A stretch of DNA of 64,000 bases from Clostridium novyi NT (GTDB taxonomy: Bacteria > Bacillota > Clostridia > Clostridiales > Clostridiaceae). This document shows, piece after piece, positions 8,658 through 16,659 of this stretch (positions are counted from its first letter, which is position 1; each line of letters opens with the position of its first letter). A program made the translations under genes and the position numbers. Location of the stretch: positions 1,116,001 to 1,180,000 of the forward strand of contig NC_008593.1 of the NCBI RefSeq assembly GCF_000014125.1. The letters are read 5' to 3'. The notes beneath the pieces were generated by a model. That model saw only the letters and a program-made list of their open reading frames with translations. It did not search any database and was not told the DNA's origin.

Positions 8658-10730
8658 TTGGAAAGTAATAGAAGGATAAATTTTAATGCTAAAAATTATT
8701 TTGATATGATGGTTGCATTTGGTGTTATGGGAATTGTTATGATGATAATTATTCCTATGCCAACGTGGATTTTAGATGTATTTATAGCATTAAATATCAC
8801 TATTGGAACAGTAATTATTTTATTAACTATGTTTACTACAGAAGTACTTCAATTCTCTGTATTTCCTACAATGTTACTTATTACAACATTGTTTAGATTA
8901 GGACTTAATATATCATCAACAAGACTTATTTTAAGAGATGGATATGCAGGTAAGATAATTGAGACTTTTGGAAACTTTGTTACAGGAGATAACTATGTAG
9001 TTGGTGTAATTATATTCTTAATTATAATTATAATCCAGTTTGTAGTAATTACAAATGGTGCGGGTAGAGTATCAGAAGTATCAGCAAGATTTACTTTAGA
9101 TGCTATGCCAGGAAAACAAATGAGTATTGATGCAGATTTAAATGCAGGACTTATATCAGAAACAGATGCAAGGGAAAGACGTGAAAAAATACAAGAAGAA
9201 GCAAGTTTTTATGGAGCTATGGATGGTGCGTCTAAATTTGTAAAGGGTGATGCCATTGCTGGTATAGTTATAACACTTATAAATGTTATTGCTGGAATAA
9301 TAATTGGAGTTGTTCAAAAGGGAATGCCAGCTAATGAAGCTGCTACAGCTTATGTAAAACTTACTATTGGTGATGGACTTGTATCGCAAATACCTGCTCT
9401 TTTAATATCAACAGCTTCAGGTATACTTGTAACACGTTCAGCATCTACTGAAAACTTTGGTAATTTACTTGTAAAGCAGTTAACAGGATTTCCTAAAGTT
9501 TTAGCTGTAGCATCAGCAGTACTTTTATTTTTAGGATTCATTCCAGGGCTTCCAAAATTAGCCTTCTTTATATTTGCTTTAGCTACAGGGGTAAGTGCAT
9601 ACATATTGTACAAAGAAGAAAAAGAAAATGTTGTTATGCAAATACAAACAGAACAAGAAGAGCTTATAGAAACAGAAAGGCGAGAACCAGAAAATGTTAC
9701 AAATTTAATTTCTGTAGAGCCTATGGATATAGAAATAGGTTATGGACTTATACCACTTGCAGATGAGGCATCTGGAGGAGATCTTCTTCAAAGAATTGCA
9801 TCTGTTAGACGCCAGTGTGCCATTGAAATGGGTATAATTGTACAACCTATAAGAATAAGGGATAATCTTCAACTTCAAACAAATGAATATGTTATAAAAA
9901 TTAGAGGAACTATTATTACAAAAGGAGAACTTATGCCAAGTATGCTTCTATGCATGGATCCAACAGGTGAAGATATGGATATGCAAGGTATTAGAACAGT
10001 TGAGCCAACCTTTGGACTTCCAGCTATATGGATAAACAATGATCAAAGGGAAGAAGCAGAAATTAAGGGACTTACAGTTGTAGATCCAACTACTGTTATG
10101 GTTACTCATTTAACAGAAACAATAAAGGCTCATTGTTACGAATTACTTGGAAGACAAGAGACAAAGATGATAATAGATACTGTAAGAGAAAAGTACGAGA
10201 CAGTAGTAGATGAGCTTATACCAGATTTAATGACTATTGGAGAAGTGCAAAAAGTGCTTCAAAGTTTATTAAAAGAAAAAGTTTCAATAAAAGATATGGT
10301 AACTATATTAGAATCTCTTGCAGACAACTCTAGAAATACAAAAGATATAGAAGTTTTAACTGAGTATGTTAGATTTGCACTTGCAAGAAATATATGTAAT
10401 CCACTGGTTGATGAAAATAATATACTTACTGTTGCAGTATTATCACCAGAACTTGAAGATTTAATAGCAAATAACATTCAAAAATCAATGCAAGGATCTT
10501 TCCCAGCGGTAGATCCAGAAATTACAACAAGTATATTTGAATCTATTAAAGAAGTTCTAGATAATGTTCAATTTTTTGATAATCAGCCTGTATTATTGGT
10601 TTCACCTAAGATACGACCTGCATTTAGAAAACTTACAGAAATGGTGTTTCCAAATTTAACGATATTATCTTTAAATGAAGTACCTAATAATGTGGAAATT
10701 AGAACTGAAGGAGTTGTAACTTATCAATGA
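8658..10730 (+). CDS. flhA: Flagellar export gate protein FlhA
   Basis: FlhA is the large export-gate subunit whose cytoplasmic ring binds chaperone-substrate complexes and links transport to the proton gradient. The N-terminal half has about eight membrane helices and the FHIPEP-type block GAGRVSEVSARFTLDAMPGK followed by MSIDADLNAG. The soluble C-terminal half (from about 325) follows. GTG 8649 is in frame, but the ribosome site AGGGTGAG (8646-8653) would lie on it, so TTG 8658 is a better start (690 residues). The end overlaps flhF by 4 bases. Confidence 0.95.
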   Translation: MESNRRINFNAKNYFDMMVAFGVMGIVMMIIIPMPTWILDVFIALNITIGTVIILLTMFTTEVLQFSVFPTMLLITTLFRLGLNISSTRLILRDGYAGKIIETFGNFVTGDNYVVGVIIFLIIIIIQFVVITNGAGRVSEVSARFTLDAMPGKQMSIDADLNAGLISETDARERREKIQEEASFYGAMDGASKFVKGDAIAGIVITLINVIAGIIIGVVQKGMPANEAATAYVKLTIGDGLVSQIPALLISTASGILVTRSASTENFGNLLVKQLTGFPKVLAVASAVLLFLGFIPGLPKLAFFIFALATGVSAYILYKEEKENVVMQIQTEQEELIETERREPENVTNLISVEPMDIEIGYGLIPLADEASGGDLLQRIASVRRQCAIEMGIIVQPIRIRDNLQLQTNEYVIKIRGTIITKGELMPSMLLCMDPTGEDMDMQGIRTVEPTFGLPAIWINNDQREEAEIKGLTVVDPTTVMVTHLTETIKAHCYELLGRQETKMIIDTVREKYETVVDELIPDLMTIGEVQKVLQSLLKEKVSIKDMVTILESLADNSRNTKDIEVLTEYVRFALARNICNPLVDENNILTVAVLSPELEDLIANNIQKSMQGSFPAVDPEITTSIFESIKEVLDNVQFFDNQPVLLVSPKIRPAFRKLTEMVFPNLTILSLNEVPNNVEIRTEGVVTYQ

Positions 10731-11962
10731 TAGTAAAGAAGTATTTGGTTAGTAATATGAATGAAGCTATGAATAGGATAAGATATGAGCTTGGGCGTGA
10801 TGCCGTAATAATAAACCAAAGAAAAATTAGAAGAAAAGGACTAAGAGGATTTTTTTCTCCTAAAGTATTAGAGGTTACAGCAGCAATAGATAATAAAGAG
10901 AAAATAAATAAACCGGTAGAGGAAAGTATAAATGCCATAAAAAATGTTTTGAAAAATAAGGACGTGGATAAAAAAGAAGAAGTCCAAAGACAAGCTAAGG
11001 TACAGCCTAAAATAGAGAGCAATATTATAAAAGAAAATACAGTAGAAAGAGAAGTTAAAGAAGAAAAAAGAGTATTATATGGAAAAGATATTTTTGCACA
11101 ATTAGATAATACAGTTAAAGAAAACAATTATTTAATTAAAGAAATGCAAGATATGAAAAAAATGATAAGTAATCTTTCAGAAGTTGCGGTAGCATCTTCT
11201 GAAAGTAAAAAAAGTTTTACAGAAAAATTATTAGAAAATAGCGATTTAAATAAAAGTATCATAAGAAAAATAGAAAAGATAGTTGATGAAAATACAAAGG
11301 ATATAGAGGATAAAGAAAAAGTTAAAGAGGCAATTTGTGACATTGTACCTGTAAGTCATGATGATATAAAAGGAGTGGTAGCTTTAGTTGGACCAACAGG
11401 AGTTGGAAAAACTACAACTATAGCAAAGCTTGCTGGAAGACTTGCCCTTATAGAGAAGAAAAAAGTTGGTCTTATAACAGTTGATACCTATAGAATTGGT
11501 GCAATAGAGCAATTAAGTACATATGCAAGTATAATGTCTATTCCCTTTAAATCAGTTTTTTCTATAAAAGAAATGGAAGCTGCACTAGAATCTATGAAAG
11601 ATTGTGAAATTATATTGTTAGATACAACAGGACGTAGTAGTAAAAATATTATGCAAATTGCAGAACTTAATGCTTTTGTTCAAAAGGCAAATAGTAAAAA
11701 TGTGTTTTTAGTTATAAGTGCAACAACAAAAAATAGAGATATAGAATCTATTATAGAAGGATATAAAACACTAAATTATACAAATGTAATAATTACTAAA
11801 TTAGATGAAACTACAACTTATGGTTCTATTTTAAATATTTTAAATAGTGCAAATAAACCACTTAGTTTTGTGACAACAGGACAAAATGTACCAGATGATT
11901 TTAAAAGTATAACAAAAGAGGAAGTTGCAAAGCTTGTACTAGGAGAAGAAACTATATGTTAG
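10727..11962 (+). CDS. flhF: Flagellar SRP-like GTPase FlhF
   Basis: FlhF is the SRP-family GTPase that sets the number and place of flagella with FlhG. The 411-residue product has a basic N-terminal domain (1-130), a connecting N domain, and a G domain with GPTGVGKTTTIAKLAGRLAL (P-loop from G222), VDTYRIGAIEQL, DTTGRSSKN and TKLDETTTYG. These are the SRP/FlhF motifs in the correct order. The start ATG overlaps the flhA stop by 4 bases. The stop overlaps the flhG start by 7, so the three are translationally coupled. Confidence 0.95.
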   Translation: MIVKKYLVSNMNEAMNRIRYELGRDAVIINQRKIRRKGLRGFFSPKVLEVTAAIDNKEKINKPVEESINAIKNVLKNKDVDKKEEVQRQAKVQPKIESNIIKENTVEREVKEEKRVLYGKDIFAQLDNTVKENNYLIKEMQDMKKMISNLSEVAVASSESKKSFTEKLLENSDLNKSIIRKIEKIVDENTKDIEDKEKVKEAICDIVPVSHDDIKGVVALVGPTGVGKTTTIAKLAGRLALIEKKKVGLITVDTYRIGAIEQLSTYASIMSIPFKSVFSIKEMEAALESMKDCEIILLDTTGRSSKNIMQIAELNAFVQKANSKNVFLVISATTKNRDIESIIEGYKTLNYTNVIITKLDETTTYGSILNILNSANKPLSFVTTGQNVPDDFKSITKEEVAKLVLGEETIC

Positions 11963-12837
11963 ATCAAGCTGAGAGATTAAGGGCTTTAGCTAAAAGTAAT
12001 TTAAAGTCCTCTGAAGAGTGTAAGGAAAATGAAAATACTGGTACAAAAATAATTACAATTACATCAGGAAAAGGTGGAGTTGGTAAGAGTAATTTTGTTG
12101 TTAATTTAGGAATAGTATTACAAAAAATGGGGAAAAGGGTGCTTATATTAGATGCAGATGTTGGCATGGGAAATGACGATATATTAATGGGTTTTTTACC
12201 TAAGTACAATATATATGATGTAATACTTCAGCATAAAGAGTTAGAAGAAGTACTAATACAAGGACCATATGGAATAAAGCTACTTCCAGCAGGTACAGGA
12301 TTAAATAAAGTAGATGAAATGGATAATGAAAAGAGAAGTATATTTCTAAATAAATTGGACAAGTTAAATGATTTAGACTTTATATTAATGGATACAGGAG
12401 CTGGCATAAATAGAAATGTACTTGCTTTTGTGGAATGCTGTGAAGAACTTGTTATTGTCACAACTCCAGAGCCTACATCTTTAACTGATGCCTATAGTCT
12501 TATGAAAGCCATTGTTCATTTTAAAATAAAGGATAAAGCAAAAATTGTTATAAATAAAGTGTTAAATTATGATGAAGGAAAAAGAACATTTGATAAATTT
12601 AATAATGCTGCAAAAAGGTTTTTGAATATAGAGCTTCAACATTTAGGAAATGTATCAGAAGATTTAAAAGTTATACAATCTGTAAGAAGTCAAAAACCAT
12701 TTGTTATTAATTTTCCTAATTGCAGGGCTTCACTTGATATAGAAGAAGTAGCATTAAAATTATGTGGATATGGCAAGAAAAATAGTTCATATGGAATGCA
12801 AGGATTATTTAAAAGAATATTTAACATCTTTTCATAA
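11956..12837 (+). CDS. flhG: Flagellar number regulator FlhG (MinD-like ATPase)
   Basis: FlhG (YlxH/FleN) is a MinD-family ATPase that antagonises FlhF and limits flagellar number. The N-terminus starts MLDQAERLRALAK, containing the Gln and Arg of the DQAxxLR helix that stimulates FlhF. The deviant Walker A SGKGGVGKS follows (37-45). Further MinD motifs are LILDADVGMGNDD and ILMDTGAGI, then a C-terminal amphipathic end LQGLFKRIFNIFS-like helix suited to membrane binding. The product is 293 residues, usual for the family. Confidence 0.94.
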   Translation: MLDQAERLRALAKSNLKSSEECKENENTGTKIITITSGKGGVGKSNFVVNLGIVLQKMGKRVLILDADVGMGNDDILMGFLPKYNIYDVILQHKELEEVLIQGPYGIKLLPAGTGLNKVDEMDNEKRSIFLNKLDKLNDLDFILMDTGAGINRNVLAFVECCEELVIVTTPEPTSLTDAYSLMKAIVHFKIKDKAKIVINKVLNYDEGKRTFDKFNNAAKRFLNIELQHLGNVSEDLKVIQSVRSQKPFVINFPNCRASLDIEEVALKLCGYGKKNSSYGMQGLFKRIFNIFS

Positions 12838-12849
12838 GGGGGAATACAA

Positions 12850-13509
12850 ATGACCGATTTAAAATTTAAGATAAATAATAAAGTTGAGATAATTGATGAA
12901 GAAGGAGAAGTATATAGCTCAGATATACAAGATACCAATGAAGACTCTGTAGCTATTAGTATACCAATAAAAGATTCGGCATATTTACCGTTAAGAAAAA
13001 ACAATATAGTTGATGTTTTATATTACGATGGAAATAGTATATATAGCTTTACTTCTTCTGTAAAGACTAGAACTAGTTCTAATATACCACTTATATGGAT
13101 TTATAAACCTAAAAATTATAAAAAAATTCAAAGAAGAAAATTTGTTAGGGTTTCTACATTGAGCAAAGGAATATTTGCAAAAATAGACAGAACATTAAAA
13201 TTAACTAAAGAAACAATAAAAAATCTTAAATTTTCAAAGTGTAATATAGTGGATTTAAGTGGTGGTGGAGTAAGAATTAGAACTCGTGAAGAATTAGAAA
13301 AAGAAGATATATTAGCATTAATTATCCCAATTGATAAAAATAATATGATACTTAAAACCCAAATAAAAAGATGTGGTCAAAAGAGTGCGGAGTATAACGA
13401 ATATGGACTTAGTTTTATAGATATTTCTGTAAATATGCAAGATGAAATAGTAAAATATGTATTCACCATAATGAGACAACAGATGAGAAAAGGACTAAAG
13501 GAGGAATGA
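12850..13509 (+). CDS. YcgR-type PilZ protein, cyclic di-GMP flagellar brake
   Basis: The 219-residue protein has an N-terminal YcgR-like domain (about 1-90) and a C-terminal PilZ domain. The cyclic di-GMP binding motifs are visible: RxxxR at R96-R100 in QRRKFVRV, and DLSGGGVRI at about 135-143, matching (D/N)xSxxG. Such proteins slow the motor by contacting stator or rotor when cyclic di-GMP is high. The gene lies between flhG and the sigma factor, as in other clostridia. The end overlaps the upstream edge of fliA. Which motor protein it binds is not visible. Confidence 0.88.
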   Translation: MTDLKFKINNKVEIIDEEGEVYSSDIQDTNEDSVAISIPIKDSAYLPLRKNNIVDVLYYDGNSIYSFTSSVKTRTSSNIPLIWIYKPKNYKKIQRRKFVRVSTLSKGIFAKIDRTLKLTKETIKNLKFSKCNIVDLSGGGVRIRTREELEKEDILALIIPIDKNNMILKTQIKRCGQKSAEYNEYGLSFIDISVNMQDEIVKYVFTIMRQQMRKGLKEE

Positions 13510-13511
13510 AA

Positions 13512-14240
13512 ATGTCCATAGCTAGCAATGATCATAATAAGGAAGAAATAGTAAAAAAATATATACCACTTGTAAAATACATAGCCTCAAGGGTTATAAT
13601 TGGTAAAACTAAATATATTGAGTTTGAAGATTTGCTAGGTTATGGTATGCTTGGCTTAATGGATGCTTTTAACAAATTTGATAAGTCAAAAGGAATGAAA
13701 TTTTCAACTTATGCATCCATTAGAATAAGAGGGTCTATGATTGATGAAATTAGAAAAAATAGTCCTATATCAAAAGGAGCAATGGACAAGTTAAACAAGT
13801 ATAATTCTGCTATAGAATCTCTTCAAAAAAGAAATTTAGCTGAGCCTAATATAAAGGACATAGCAAAAGAACTTGATATGACAGTAAAACAAGTTGGGGA
13901 AATAGAGAATTTTATAAATTATATTTCCATTGTATCCTTAGAAGACTTAATATTTTCAGAGGATGATGATATTTCTTTAATGGGAACTATAGAAGATATA
14001 AATAGCCCAAATCCAGAGGAAGAATATGAAAATGATGAAAAATTGGAGTATTTATCAAAAGGGCTAGACATGTTAAATGAAAAGGACAGAACTGTATTAT
14101 CCCTATATTATTATGAAGAGATGACATTAAAGGAAATTGGTAAAATTCTTGGTGTTTCAGAGTCTAGAGTATGTCAATTACATAGTAGAGCTATAGTACA
14201 TCTTAGAAAAGAATTGGCTAAGCTTAAATACGAGATTTAG
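13512..14240 (+). CDS. fliA: Flagellar sigma factor FliA (sigma-28/SigD)
   Basis: This is the alternative sigma factor for late flagellar genes such as flagellin. Region 2 is present (YIEFEDLLGYGMLGLMDAFNKF, then GMKFSTYASIRIRGSMIDEIRKN), followed by region 3 and region 4 with a helix-turn-helix at MTLKEIGKILGVSESRVCQLHSRA. These match the FliA/WhiG family. ATG 13506 is in frame, but AAAGGAGG at 13497-13504 leaves only one base before it and a normal 7 before ATG 13512, so I use 13512 (242 residues). The cognate anti-sigma factor FlgM is not in the window. Confidence 0.95.
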   Translation: MSIASNDHNKEEIVKKYIPLVKYIASRVIIGKTKYIEFEDLLGYGMLGLMDAFNKFDKSKGMKFSTYASIRIRGSMIDEIRKNSPISKGAMDKLNKYNSAIESLQKRNLAEPNIKDIAKELDMTVKQVGEIENFINYISIVSLEDLIFSEDDDISLMGTIEDINSPNPEEEYENDEKLEYLSKGLDMLNEKDRTVLSLYYYEEMTLKEIGKILGVSESRVCQLHSRAIVHLRKELAKLKYEI

Positions 14241-14253
14241 AGAGGTATAGTTT

Positions 14254-14730
14254 ATGGGAACAGCGTTTGTACTTTTAATTATTGGCATATGTTTAATATT
14301 TTTAAATATTAGAGGATTAAATAAAGAAAAGAATTCTTTTGAAAATGTGCTAAATAAAGAAAAAGTAAATATGGATGATGTAAAATTAGAGATTGGAAGT
14401 CTTAGAAAAGAATTTGCAGAAACTCTTCTTGAAGTTCAAAGGGAAATAGTGGCTATAAAGGAAAAATTGGATATGGAAGAAAATTTACATACAAATGATG
14501 ATGAAAGTTATAAAGAAAAAACCATTTATGACGATAAAATAGAGAACATAAAAGACATTGTTGATATTGATTTTAATAAAGAAGTTGTTGAAGATAAAAA
14601 AGAAAATAAATTAAGAATTAAAGAAGTTAGAGACCTTATAAATAAAGGATTAAGTATTGAGGAAATAGCTGATGTTCTTAAAGTAGGCAAGGGGGAAATA
14701 TTATTAATAAAGGAATTATATCTAAAATAA
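14254..14730 (+). CDS. SwrB/YlxL-like membrane protein (DUF6115 type)
   Basis: The 158-residue protein has an N-terminal membrane helix (about 3-20), a charged, likely coiled-coil middle (25-110) and a C-terminal helix-turn-helix-like end with KGLSIEEIADVLKVGKGEILLIKELY. This layout, directly after fliA, matches SwrB (YlxL), which follows sigD in Bacillus subtilis and promotes maturation of the basal body and export apparatus. Assignment rests on architecture and position; sequence identity to SwrB looks low. The C-terminal motif is shared by the DUF6115 family. A role in flagellar assembly is inferred. Confidence 0.65.
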   Translation: MGTAFVLLIIGICLIFLNIRGLNKEKNSFENVLNKEKVNMDDVKLEIGSLRKEFAETLLEVQREIVAIKEKLDMEENLHTNDDESYKEKTIYDDKIENIKDIVDIDFNKEVVEDKKENKLRIKEVRDLINKGLSIEEIADVLKVGKGEILLIKELYLK

Positions 14731-14747
14731 AAAAAATAGTTGATTTC

Positions 14748-14954
14748 TTGAGTGATAGAAGGGTGCTTGCGGGAATAGGAATAGGAATTGTTATTTCAAC
14801 TTTACTTATGATAAATACTAAAATTCAATATAATTTGTCTAGATACAAAATAGAAATGAAGGCAAGGGAATATGGAATGGAGTATAAAGATGAACATAAG
14901 GTTATAGAAAAGACACCTTCTAATAATTCAAATAATAAGGATGTGAAAAAATGA
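14748..14954 (+). CDS. Small single-pass membrane protein, unknown function
   Basis: A 68-residue reading frame sits between the SwrB-like gene and flgF. It has one membrane helix (VLAGIGIGIVISTLLMI), a basic, amphipathic stretch and a polar Asn/Lys tail. The stop overlaps flgF by 4 bases, which is the best sign that it is translated. The start is unclear: TTG 14748 has no good ribosome site, and the frame stays open further upstream, where only ATT/ATA starts are available behind AAAGGA at 14709-14713. I do not recognise a family. A flagellar role is suggested only by context. Confidence 0.5.
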   Translation: MSDRRVLAGIGIGIVISTLLMINTKIQYNLSRYKIEMKAREYGMEYKDEHKVIEKTPSNNSNNKDVKK

Positions 14955-15751
14955 TTAGAAGTATATATACGGCTGTATCAGGTTTAATAAATCAAGAAGC
15001 TCAACAAGATGTTATAAGTAACAATTTAGCAAATGCAACTACTGTAGGATATAAAAAAGATAATTTAGTAGGAAAAAGTTTTAAAGATGTTATGATGCAT
15101 AATTATGATAAAGTTGTAGGAGGCAAACACGTTAAAAATGATATTGGAATGCTTTCTATGGGAAGTAAACTTGACCAAAGTTATACAAACTTTACTCAAG
15201 GAGTACTAGAATCTACAGATAAGTCTACAGATTTTGCCCTACAAGGAAGAGGATTTTTTGTAGTATCACGTAATAGTAGAGTAGCTGGCGGTGGACAAAA
15301 TTTTTATACTAGAGATGGACATTTTCATGTTGAGAGAACGGGATATCTTGTAAATAGTAGTGGAGACAGAGTAATGGGGCAAAACATGAGAACTGGAGCT
15401 ATGGAACCAATATATTTAGGAAATGAAAGAACTGGTCCTTCAAAAATATCTTGTAATGATAGAGGAGAGTTATTTTTAGATGGAAGTTTAAAATATAAAA
15501 TTAATGTAGTTGATTTTGATAACTACGAAACACTAAGAAAACAAGGAGATAATCTTTATTCTGGTGGAAATCCAAGAGCTTATAATGGAGCAATTGTAAA
15601 GCAAAATTATCTTGAAAAGTCAAATGTTAATGTAATGGAAGAAGTATCAGATATGATGATGACTATGAGAAATTTTGAAAGTAATCAAAAATTAGTACAA
15701 TCTTTAGATGAAACTTTAGGTAAAACAGTTAATGAAGTTGGAAGAGTATAA
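14951..15751 (+). CDS. flgF: Flagellar rod/hook-basal body protein, FlgF-like
   Basis: The 266-residue product belongs to the FlgF/FlgG axial family. It starts MIRSIYTAVSGLINQEAQQD and NNLANATTVGYKKDNL, has a middle domain with GRGFFVVSRN and FYTRDGHFHVERTGYLV, and ends in a heptad helix with YLEKSNVNVMEEVSDMMMTMRNFESNQKLVQSLD. It forms part of the rod through the peptidoglycan. It is the first of two adjacent paralogues, equivalent in place to Bacillus FlhO and FlhP. The assignment to FlgF rather than FlgG is by order and is less sure than the family. Confidence 0.85.
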   Translation: MIRSIYTAVSGLINQEAQQDVISNNLANATTVGYKKDNLVGKSFKDVMMHNYDKVVGGKHVKNDIGMLSMGSKLDQSYTNFTQGVLESTDKSTDFALQGRGFFVVSRNSRVAGGGQNFYTRDGHFHVERTGYLVNSSGDRVMGQNMRTGAMEPIYLGNERTGPSKISCNDRGELFLDGSLKYKINVVDFDNYETLRKQGDNLYSGGNPRAYNGAIVKQNYLEKSNVNVMEEVSDMMMTMRNFESNQKLVQSLDETLGKTVNEVGRV

Positions 15752-15779
15752 ACCTTTAAGGATTTAGGGGGAATAAAAG

Positions 15780-16556
15780 ATGCTTAGAAGTATATGGAAT
15801 TCAAGAAGTGGTATGGCAGCAGAAATGGAAAAACTTAATACTATTTCTAATAATATGGCAAACTCAACTACTGTAGGATATAAAAGAGTAGATGTAAAAT
15901 TTAATGATTTAATGCAAGAAAATTTAGATAGACTAGGATATCCAGTAACTAAGGGAAAACCTCAATTTACAGGAACAGGAGTTAGAGCTACAGAAATTGA
16001 AAGAGACAATTCACAAGGCAATTTACTTCAAACTGGTAATAATACAGATATAGCAATAGATGGTGAGGGATTTTTTAAAGTTCAGGATGGAGAAGGAAGA
16101 ACCTTTTATACAAGAGGTGGTTCATTTAATATAGATAACCTAGGAACTGTTGTAGATAAAAGCGGTAATAGACTTATTATATTAAATGAAGCAGGAGTTA
16201 ATGTAAATAAACCAGGAATTGGTTTTAAAAATAGTTCTTTTATTATTAATGAAGAAGGATATGTAGTAGGTAAAGGAAATGAAAATTTAAGAATACCTAT
16301 TTTTGAACCAAAGGGTAATGATTGCATGAAAAGTATAGGAGACAACCTATACGTATGTAATGAGCCAAATTTAATTGTAGAAAAGGACACTAAAGATTTT
16401 TCTTTGCTTCAAGGATATACAGAACAATCTAATGTAGATTTAGGAAAAGAAATGGCGGATCTTATAATAACTCAAAGAGCATTCCAATTAAACTCATCAG
16501 CACTTAAAACTGCAGATGAAATGTGGGGAATGGCAAATAATCTTAGAGGAAGATAA
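15780..16556 (+). CDS. flgG: Flagellar rod/hook-basal body protein, FlgG-like
   Basis: This second rod paralogue has 258 residues: an N-terminal helix MLRSIWNSRSGMAAEMEKLN with NNMANSTTVGYKRVDVKF, a central GEGFFKVQDGEGRTFYTRGG domain, and the C-terminal block EQSNVDLGKEMADLIITQRAFQLNSSALKTADEMW. The TQRAFQLNS form is closest to the FlgG consensus. It would form the distal rod. A GGGGG ribosome site precedes the ATG. The gene ends the flagellar operon, and a strong terminator follows 28 bases after the stop. Confidence 0.9.
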   Translation: MLRSIWNSRSGMAAEMEKLNTISNNMANSTTVGYKRVDVKFNDLMQENLDRLGYPVTKGKPQFTGTGVRATEIERDNSQGNLLQTGNNTDIAIDGEGFFKVQDGEGRTFYTRGGSFNIDNLGTVVDKSGNRLIILNEAGVNVNKPGIGFKNSSFIINEEGYVVGKGNENLRIPIFEPKGNDCMKSIGDNLYVCNEPNLIVEKDTKDFSLLQGYTEQSNVDLGKEMADLIITQRAFQLNSSALKTADEMWGMANNLRGR

Positions 16557-16584
16557 TCTGGGATTCTTCAAGAAAGGGAGTAGG

Positions 16585-16619
16585 AAAAAGACAGTAAATA
16601 TCTTATTTACTGTCTTTTT
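16585..16619. terminator. Bidirectional terminator, flagellar operon / ppaC
   Basis: A perfect 15-bp stem pairs AAAAAGACAGTAAAT (16585-16599) with ATTTACTGTCTTTTT (16605-16619) around a 5-nt loop. It has a T-run on the plus side and an A-run on the other, so it can stop both the flagellar operon and the convergent pyrophosphatase gene. Confidence 0.88.
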
Positions 16620-16659
16620 AATATGTCCTAATTCCTTGTTTTAGGTTGGAATCGATGTT

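Noticed and set aside
12690..13004. Minus-strand frame across flhG and the PilZ gene
   Set aside because: It spans two well-supported sense genes and shows no motif or ribosome site.
229..16556. Cyclic di-GMP riboswitch before the flagellar genes
   Set aside because: No conserved GNRA-receptor core or expected leader was seen in any flagellar spacer. Only the hairpins described above are present.
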